A DNA stretch of 64,000 nt from Neoechinorhynchus agilis (lineage: Eukaryota; Acanthocephala), in assembly GCA_051530055.1 (NCBI GenBank), contig CM121343.1, positions 2,418,001 through 2,482,000 on the forward strand, given 5' to 3'. A program made the position numbers and the translations under genes. Under the pieces are notes generated by a model that made no database searches, was not told the DNA's origin, and was given only the letters and a program-made list of their open reading frames with translations. Positions within the stretch are counted from its first letter, which is position 1, and the number at the start of each line of letters is the position of its first letter. Positions 56,780 through 64,000 of the stretch are shown here, in pieces.

Positions 56780-58279
56780 TTAATCTTCATTTGTTATATC
56801 CTGAAGCTCCGATATTTGCTCGTCTTTTGGCTTCCTCCGGATCCTACTAAACGTTTCTCTCGCACATTGTCCAAGCCCCTTCATATCAGAAAGTTCAGAA
56901 CTCGTATGGTATTTTGTCTCAGGTAAAAAAATTATCAGTATAGCAACAAAAAGTGCAAATCCTCCAATCGAGAGCATAGTTACTAGTCTTTGAGAAGTTA
57001 GTTGATCTTTCAAGAAAGGACTTAAAGCTGTTATGATTTCAGCGAAAAAAAGGCAAATCCAAACCCGAATTGTCTATACTTCGTTGGAAATAGTTCTGAT
57101 ACGAACATCCAAACGATGTCAGAATTAGCTGCAGCAGACAACTTTGCGATGTGATTGAAGACATTCAAAGCTGCTTTATTGCCTGAAGGAAGGACAGCAA
57201 ATATTATAGATATAAGCACAAGCAAAAGATTGGTGAAAATACTTCGTTTCCCGTCCGAAGAATTTCATTGCGATGCCACATGAAACAAACTGTGGAATTT
57301 CGACAACAGCTGTTATAAAGAAATGGAGATAGACGTTGGACGAAAATGCGGACGCTGATAGAGTAAATCCGAAATAACCAAAAGTAGCCAATGACATTAT
57401 GAGACATCCACAAAACAACGAGTATGGAAACACAATTGACGAAAACATTGCTCTTAAGTTTTTCTTTATCCGATTTAGCAGCGTTACACGAGTTTGGGCC
57501 TCTGAATCATCGACGATTAGTCCGATATCGTCTTCAAGTGAAAAAAACTTTTGATCTTGTGGTTTCGTTGAGTTCATTTTATATGCTTCGGTTAATATTT
57601 TATTTACATCAGCTCGTCGTTTATGAACAGCTAGCCAAAATAAACTTTCTCTCATAATCCAATAATAGAGTACAGTGACTGCGACTGGAACATAAACTGT
57701 CAAATAAAGATTCCACCATCCTCTAACAAAATAAGCGACTAAATCCAAGATCAACATTCCTATACCCCAAATGAAATTGGCCATTATACACGGGGTGCCT
57801 CGGTATTCCGCTGCAAAGACTTCAACAGTGAGAATATAAGAAGAGAGACCACACATCTGCCAGCAAATTCCAGATAAAAAACGGAATACTATAAATAAAT
57901 ATCAAGATGATTCCGATCAATAAAAAATATATAATGATTTTATCTGATCGGATGCATCCGATTTAGATGGTATTTGAAATTGCACAGCCGATTCCGCACA
58001 TGATTTATATCCAAGCCCCGAGAAGAGCAATTGGATTCTACCAAAGTTGTCGCCAAACATTGACAAAACGGCTGCCCCAATTACTGATCCTATGAAAAAG
58101 GCTGGCTGTGGAATATCCTTTAAGAATTCCCGATCGCAGCATAGATCAAAAGTGAATAATAGCGATCTGTCGTCGGGAAGCGGGTGGATGTAGCCGTTAG
58201 GACAGGGTATTGTTTTGTTTGACAGTGAATTAAAGTTCTCAAACTTTCCATCTACATTAAGTGAAATCGCGTCGCTCAT
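56780..58279 (-). pseudogene. SLC22-like organic ion transporter, frameshifted
   Basis: Major-facilitator transporter. The ATG at 58,279 leads to a large extracellular loop (CPNGYIHPLPDDRS; FDLCCDREFLKDI) and the first cytoplasmic motif (FFIGSVIGAAVLSMFGDNFG). After a probable short intron (about 58,040 to 57,886, acceptor TTTATAG) it resumes as FRFLSGICWQMCGLSSYILT and VEVFAAEYRG, with MRESLFWLAVHKRRADVNK, the long 57,176-57,856 frame and FFGRET. Frame changes near 57,240 and in an A7 tract at 57,045-57,051 break the last third, which ends with LPETKYHTSSELSDMKG. TM3 is poorly represented. Either a young pseudogene or a gene with assembly errors; closest to insect orcatin-type transporters in style. 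Confidence 0.75.
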
Positions 58280-59296
58280 CGGCCATCAAATTAATCTAAA
58301 AATGTCTATTTTACTTATATTTTTGAAAATAGTAACGTTAAAGTTTTCAATATTTTTTGAATCTCTATCATTCAAAACCTTGTGATCATTTTCCTCAATT
58401 TTTTACTTTTCGCCTCAATTCTCGTTCTTATACAACTCAAATCCTCCATTAGTAAGGGACATTTATGTTCCGGCATTTGATATAAACCCTAACCAATGAA
58501 TTTCCTTTCGCTGTTTCATGATTACATTGAGTGCCATTTAAACATTTATGGCATCATAGACGTATCTTCTTATATTCTTATAATCTGCCAGCTATTCTCA
58601 AATCCACACCGTGGAAATCCCTGATTTTCTGGATCGCAGTAGATTCCAACAAGTTCATCGGCGACTTCACTGTATGTTGTATTGCGTGGTGCTGAACATG
58701 CGTAGTCCGAATGTTTTTTCCCGATATTTTCCAAAATTCATCGCTGGATTCAGTGTGTTCAGCGAACAAAGTACCCCATTGTTCACGAGTGGAAATGAAT
58801 GCTGATTCGGTTGAAGATGAAATGATTGAACGTTGCACTGAACGTGGCTTTTGATCGAGGCTGAGCCTTCGAGTAATGACCGACCATCGATGAGTACGAG
58901 TCCATTTTAGGATTGTGGTTCATTTGGCCACTGAACGATGGTGAATAGTTCATGTTGGGTATGGCGGTACGTTTTCCATTGTGCTTAAATACTTGGATTT
59001 GAAGATTCGAATCAGTAAGAGGAAATGTTGAGATCGTGAAAATAAAGATGGCTGAGTTAGGTGAGGATGCCTCTCAATAGTAAAAGAATGAAAACTTACA
59101 TTGAAATCATTAAAGCATTTCTGCTTCGCAGGATAAAAGCTGCTTTGTATTAATGCTGATTTTTTGACATTTTTAACTTTTTATCGTTTTTTGCTTAACG
59201 AAAAAATGTTAAAATTTGTCCATTGACAACATTTAATTGTTAATTGAGAAGCTATTTCCGTATCGATAACATTTTGTTAAACATACTCAATCTTTT
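58280..59296. other. Intergenic, no confident gene
   Basis: An 86-codon minus-strand frame at 58,578-58,838 has no recognised domain. The rest is AT-rich. It should include the upstream region of the transporter. Confidence 0.35.
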
Positions 59297-59600
59297 GAGA
59301 CATCAAATCATTCACACAATCGCTCTGGATCCCTGAGATGCCGTTTTCGTGTAACGGTCGAAAGGACGGATGAAGCATTCCTTCTCGTTTTCAGAGCAGA
59401 TTTTTGTAAAATAAATGCTCCTGATCCCGGATCGCCAGTGATTCGTCTCAATCTCTTAGACAATTCTTTGACCAGGTCCTGCGCCGAAGTGAGCTCACAC
59501 TTTCCAGCATTAAGCTCAACGCCCAGTCTCGCAGTCTCCCTAATCTTTCCAGATCTCTCGGTGCGGATATCAGCCTTATGGACGTCAAGAATGAAGTAAA
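59297..59600 (-). pseudogene. Non-LTR family E RT tail with internal deletion
   Basis: Minus strand: LGVELNAGKCELT (an RT motif-E-like piece) is joined directly to SAQDLVKELSKRLRRITGDP, then RRNASSVLSTV and a TGA near 59,297. The same end (STV ... DPERxCE) is at 13,640-13,700. The middle of the RT is deleted. Confidence 0.55.
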
Positions 59601-59903
59601 ATGATAAACAGACTCAAGGTATAAACAAATAACTACCATACAAATGAAGATTCTTACTACGAACAATAAATCATTTTAGTAGGCTGCTATTATTTTTGTC
59701 AGCTCTTCTTCAGTACTAATTTTGATTACCAATTCAACAAAACAATGAAAATAATGCTTCCATTTCAAGTTTGACAATATCTCAGATGTTTGTACATTTG
59801 AAAGACGCCAATTGAGGTCGAATTGACATCGTTCAATTTCGGTGCAGTAAAACTAAAACCATACTTTGGAATTGTCTTTAAAGTGCAAGGGAACGAATCA
59901 AAA

Positions 59904-61832
59904 ATGGCGATCAAGCGAACATCAAATGCTAAGGAGAAATCACTCGCTCAAATTTGTGATGAATTGAGAGATAATCTCGACGGTGATTCTTGTACAATCA
60001 ACCAATCTTTGGCCAAACGCAACCTGCGAGAATTGTTAACGCGATCGATTACAGCCGAGGAAATCTTAAACTTTGGGATGCTTGAGATAGTAGACGAAAT
60101 GACCCTAGACAAAGATTGCAAAAGTACAAGTTGGTTCCTAAGTAAATTAAAGAACAAATTCAAAAAGATAGTCGGTGAAAAATATTGTCCAAGGATGAAA
60201 ACGACAAAGACATTGGTCAGTACGACCTCAACTCGAAAACGAACAAACAAAGATGAAATAATGGCGAAAAAGAAGACAGATTCAAGCGATAAAGGACGAA
60301 CGATTTATGAAAAGTCAACGTCCCAATCATTAAATATGCTAATTAAAAAGGTTAAAATTGGATTGGACCCACAGTTTAAAGTTACAAACAAGAGCTTAGT
60401 AACAAGTGTCTTTTCTGAGATTCTCAAACAAGAAATGACCATCTCTCAGATTAATAAGTCCGGCCTAATAAAGATTCTCCACCAAATGAATCAAAACAGA
60501 GAAAACGGAGAACTTGACCATTTGATTAAAGAAGTGGCAGCAAAAATTAAAGTAGTGCTTGGCATGGAAAAAGGTAAAAATGCCAATGATAAATCTCATA
60601 GGATGTCCGGTATCCACTCAAAGTTCGATGCTGAGATTGAAGAGCAGTGTCCGATAGAAACGAAATCCAAATCCAGTTTTGAAGACACGAGCTGTAAAGA
60701 AATTTCAAGGAAGAGGCTGTCATCAACCATTCAAGGTGAAGAGAAAACAAAAATTCAGCGGACAGATTCAACACATCTCCGTCAAAGAATCTTGATGACT
60801 ATGAACTCTGAACACGAAATTGTTAATTCTGATTTATTAAGGAGCATCTTTGATGAAATTCTGAAGGGCGAAGTTAGCCTGAGTGAAATTCGTCAATCCG
60901 GATTGATAGATGTTCTTGGAGAGATGCTCGACAACAAGGATAATGCTCCACTCAAGAAACTCTTAATCCAAGTTGCTATGAAGGTCAAGGAGGCTTTCAA
61001 TCAAACACGATCTAAAGAACGACGAGCCACGAAACCCAAATTGAATAAACCAATAGAAGTAGAAGCCGAATTATCAGATACTGATACTAGTTATCGGGAT
61101 TCTAACGCAATTTCGGAAAAGAGAACAGAATCGCCGAGGAGAATCAATAGCGATGGAGAAATAGAAACGGGACATAACAACGTTGAAAACGTTCACAGTC
61201 AACAGATTTCAGAATCCAAACAATTGATGCCGTCTTCTCGTTTAACCAAGAAGATTAAATTACTAAAGTTTTTATTGGATTCACAATACGCAACCAAAAG
61301 CCTAGAACTGGTGGACGATGTCCTTTCCGAGATTTCAGAATTAGAGATGACTGTGGATGAAATCAAAGATTCCGATCTTATAACTATTCTCCATAAGATG
61401 GCCAGCAACGAGGAAAACGAACCGTTAATCGACATCATTGAAAAAATCGGAAAAAAGATCGCGGGAATCTTTAATCGGCAACCTACGGAAATGTCCAATA
61501 TTTCGATCGAAAATAAATCAGGGTCACAATTGAAGGACAAATCACTGAATGAATCGATTTCAAAAAGAAAATCAAAGCCTTCAATTGAAATGAACTTGAG
61601 CATCAAGGAACTCTGCGATCGTTTAAAAAGCATCTTGGACGAGAAGTTCACTGTTCGGAACCACGCGATGCTAAAGCGGATACTCAGCGCGATGATTAAA
61701 CGTGAAATAGCGCTAAGTGAAATTCGGAATAACAATTTGGTGAACATCCTAAGTCAAGTTCGTTCGAATCACTTAAATATTCGGCACAAAGGACAGCTTG
61801 AAAAATTGCTGAAAAAAATAAATGGCGGCTGA
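59904..61832 (+). CDS. Five-repeat TFIIS-N/LEDGF-IBD-like helical domain protein
   Basis: Intact, intronless, 642 residues. The ATG at 59,904 has a strong context (CAAAAATGGCG); the frame extends upstream without an ATG. Five ~80-residue repeats at about 13-92, 141-220, 289-368, 446-525 and 565-640. Each has the order L..I...L, then L...L.EI...E(M/I)(T/S)..EI..S.LI.IL..M, then LI..V..K(I/V)K. Clear lines are EMTISQINKSGLIKILHQM, EVSLSEIRQSGLIDVLGEM and EMTVDEIKDSDLITILHKM. This pattern resembles the TFIIS N-terminal domain, especially the integrase-binding domain of LEDGF/HRP2. Linkers are Lys/Ser/Glu-rich with basic nuclear-localisation-like stretches (RKRTNKDEIMAKKK). A chromatin or transcription scaffold is the likely role; no PWWP domain or catalytic domain is present. 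Confidence 0.7.
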   Translation: MAIKRTSNAKEKSLAQICDELRDNLDGDSCTINQSLAKRNLRELLTRSITAEEILNFGMLEIVDEMTLDKDCKSTSWFLSKLKNKFKKIVGEKYCPRMKTTKTLVSTTSTRKRTNKDEIMAKKKTDSSDKGRTIYEKSTSQSLNMLIKKVKIGLDPQFKVTNKSLVTSVFSEILKQEMTISQINKSGLIKILHQMNQNRENGELDHLIKEVAAKIKVVLGMEKGKNANDKSHRMSGIHSKFDAEIEEQCPIETKSKSSFEDTSCKEISRKRLSSTIQGEEKTKIQRTDSTHLRQRILMTMNSEHEIVNSDLLRSIFDEILKGEVSLSEIRQSGLIDVLGEMLDNKDNAPLKKLLIQVAMKVKEAFNQTRSKERRATKPKLNKPIEVEAELSDTDTSYRDSNAISEKRTESPRRINSDGEIETGHNNVENVHSQQISESKQLMPSSRLTKKIKLLKFLLDSQYATKSLELVDDVLSEISELEMTVDEIKDSDLITILHKMASNEENEPLIDIIEKIGKKIAGIFNRQPTEMSNISIENKSGSQLKDKSLNESISKRKSKPSIEMNLSIKELCDRLKSILDEKFTVRNHAMLKRILSAMIKREIALSEIRNNNLVNILSQVRSNHLNIRHKGQLEKLLKKINGG

Positions 61833-62604
61833 TATTATCAATCATCACTGATTTTACCCATGTTTAAGAGACGATTGACCTAGGATAAAATATTGTTCAT
61901 GATATTCAAGGAGCTTTTGGTCGTAGTCGCAACTATCTACGCATTCTCATGATGAATAAGAATAAATTATTATGATAGATCAAAGAATGAAAAAATTTGT
62001 GTTTCAGAAAGCCTTTCATTTCCAAAATTCTTGATGAATTCTAAACGATAAATGGAATTTAAGAATATAATTTTTCACATCCAATATGTTTGCAAGTTTC
62101 ATTGGGGAATTGATTTAGAGCTTGAAAATATCGAAGATATTTGTGGCTAAAAACAATATCACATGGAAATAAAAGCTATCAAAATTCTCAGGATTCACAG
62201 TTATCAACCGGCTACTTTTAATGAGTCTGAAATCAAATTACAAAGTAACAAATAATTCTATGACTAAAAATGTTTTTTAGATATTCTAAATGAAAAAATG
62301 CCTGAGTGAATTTCAATAAGCCGAATTTCTTAACGCCTTTGCTGAAAATTTCATTTGCGATAATATCGCTTTCGGTCTTGGAATAAAAAATCGAGTTGAA
62401 ATCGAAATCAAACAGAAGTTCCGCAGTTTTATTACAGAAGATTGCACTTAAATAAGCAATATGAAATGTCAAAGAAGAATGAATTTCAAAAGAAATTGCT
62501 GAGAAAAAGATTTATTAAAACTTAAAAGGCAAAGAACACGTCATTTGCAAAATGTTGATAATTGAGGTACCGGGGACAATGATTGGAATTATTGTTTAAT
62601 TCTT
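61833..62604. other. 3' flank of the five-repeat gene, no other feature seen
   Basis: AT-rich, with a TTGTTCATG-rich tail after the stop at 61,832 and an ATTATGATAGATC-type spacer. No other gene recognised. Confidence 0.35.
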
Positions 62605-62993
62605 CACCCATTAAAAGACCGTCGTGGTAGATCTCGAGTTTTTCTTCGTCCAAGACTCAATGCTTTCCATTTTATACGTTTTTCTCTAAAAAGATGAGTT
62701 TGCTGGAAAAAGCTTATATTTTATTGAAGTCGTCGCCCAGTAAAGAATTTCTCATTAAAGACTTTATCGGGTAAGACCGTAGTGGTCGACCTCCAGTTTT
62801 TCTTCGTCCAGGACTCAATGTTCGCTATTTTATACGTTTTTCTCTAAAAAGATGAGTTTGCTGGAAAACGCATATATTTTATTGAAGTCCTCATCCGGTA
62901 AAGAATTTCTTATTAAAGACGCTATCGGGTAAGACCGTTGTGGTAGATCTCGAGTTTTTCTTCGTCCAGGACTCAATGTTCGCTATTTTATAA
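62605..62993. repeat. 158-bp tandem repeat, about 2.4 copies
   Basis: Landmarks GAGTTTTTCTTCGTCCA at 62,636, 62,795 (CAG variant) and 62,952 give a 158-bp period. Units also share GATGAGTTTGCTGGAAAA and GGTAAAGAATTTCT. Substitutions between units are a few percent. Coding potential is poor. Confidence 0.9.
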
Positions 62994-64000
62994 ATTCTCT
63001 TAACATTTGAAAAAAATTATCAATCTCTCTTCAAAGCTACGAATCCAAAAAACATGAAAAAGATTTAATAATGTAACGAAAATGTAATTCAGACCTTTAA
63101 GAAAGTACGAGGAGATAATGGTAATTTATGCGTTAGAGATCAGCCAATCAATCAGCTGTGAAAAAATTGCGTGTCGGATATTTTATTACCGATCGATTAA
63201 TAATATAAAACTTTTGATAATACTAAAACACTGCTCACAAATGCACTTTTTGTACCGAGTGAAAAAAATTAAATTTCGCAAAATGATCCGGTCCAAAAAA
63301 ACTGAAGCAATCCGAGAAAACGCCGATGAATGCGACAATCCTCCACTTTGAAACGGATTATCCTTATTTTTTACCAATTGCCCTCTGAGATGCAATCGCA
63401 TCCTTCGTCGTCATCGGGCTTTGGCCTTTCGCCAATACTCACTGTTTGCAAGTTTTTTCAACTGCGAATGGGGATTAACCCTCAACGACACTCTTGTTTT
63501 GTCCTTGTTCTTTTATACCAGAACGAAACTTCCTGGGTAAGTACGTAACGGAAATACGTTTATGATTGTCTAAAACAATTTTTAAGTTTTATTTTTCAAC
63601 CTTTTCGGCTTTCCTGGACTTCAAAATCATTCATCGCACTGATGAAAGCATTTAGAATTTCTCGACGAAATCGATTGGTCATTTACAAATCGAAGTAGAA
63701 ATGAGAAAACACCGCTTAGTAGAGACTTCGCTCCGTCCTTAAACTCAATGATTTAACTAATTCATCTTTCAGACTTCTTCAGAGTGGAAAACCAAGATAT
63801 TGAGATGTTTCTTTGAAGGATCTTCATTGGAGGAAGTTTGAGTAAAGATTTCAACTATACAGCATTTTCGTCTCGCTTTAGCCTATTAATCAATCTTCAT
63901 TCAAACGAAAAAAATTTAAATTCAAAGTTGGCTTGGTTTGCCGGCATTTAACGTAGTTTATTTTAGAAGTATTTAGGAAATTAATCCTCAGAGCCCTGAA
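62994..64000. other. Intergenic, no confident gene
   Basis: Only short frames (63,118-63,351 and 63,330-63,548 plus strand) without recognisable domains. The rest is AT-rich. Confidence 0.35.

Overview
This is a eukaryotic, AT-rich window, almost certainly from an animal and probably an arthropod. That reading rests on its repeat repertoire (Penelope-like elements, Ty3/gypsy elements with a tRNA-Ser-type primer site, two-ORF non-LTR elements, a pogo/Tigger transposon, a tRNA-derived SINE), on cell-type genes (an extracellular leucine-rich-repeat protein, an SLC22-like transporter, an RGS-domain fragment) and on intronless or short-intron structure. The species cannot be named from sequence alone. 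Most of the window is a nested repeat graveyard; host genes are few.

Layout. 1-8,084: four non-LTR pieces on the minus strand, one almost complete (ORF1 + endonuclease + RT, 1,246-5,440), with a SINE in the first. 8,085-10,325: a segment duplicated almost perfectly at 43,327-45,181, carrying an intact 216-aa ORF; only the first copy has a ~397-bp TTA microsatellite. 11,181-13,109: an intact secreted LRR protein. 13,640-20,000: a three-level nest, with a ~4.1-kb gypsy element (5-bp target duplication GTTAT) inside a SINE (12-bp target duplication) inside a Penelope-like element. 20,700-23,800: Penelope endonuclease relic and a gypsy pol relic. 23,935-26,600: a second duplicated block, repeated at 45,940-47,881 and partly at 13,858-14,457. 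26,570-30,300: gypsy and non-LTR relics. 30,278-35,065: a Tigger element with TA target duplication, loaded with a GC-rich frameshifted foreign ORF, a retroelement fragment and a 4-copy 181-bp tandem array. 35,212-41,500: Penelope, gypsy and non-LTR relics on both strands. 41,950-43,320: a probable LRR pseudogene. 48,100-56,540: stacked gypsy fragments, an inverted duplication of an RGS-domain sequence fused to a gypsy integrase, a Penelope endonuclease and two non-LTR relics. 56,780-58,279: an SLC22-like transporter with frameshifts. 59,904-61,832: an intact 642-aa protein. 61,833-64,000: mostly non-coding, with a 158-bp tandem repeat.

The most striking item is the protein at 59,904-61,832. 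It consists of five tandem ~80-residue helical repeats that resemble the TFIIS N-terminal/LEDGF integrase-binding-domain fold, separated by charged linkers. I know of no protein with five such domains. Its position beside many integrase-bearing elements is suggestive but proves nothing.
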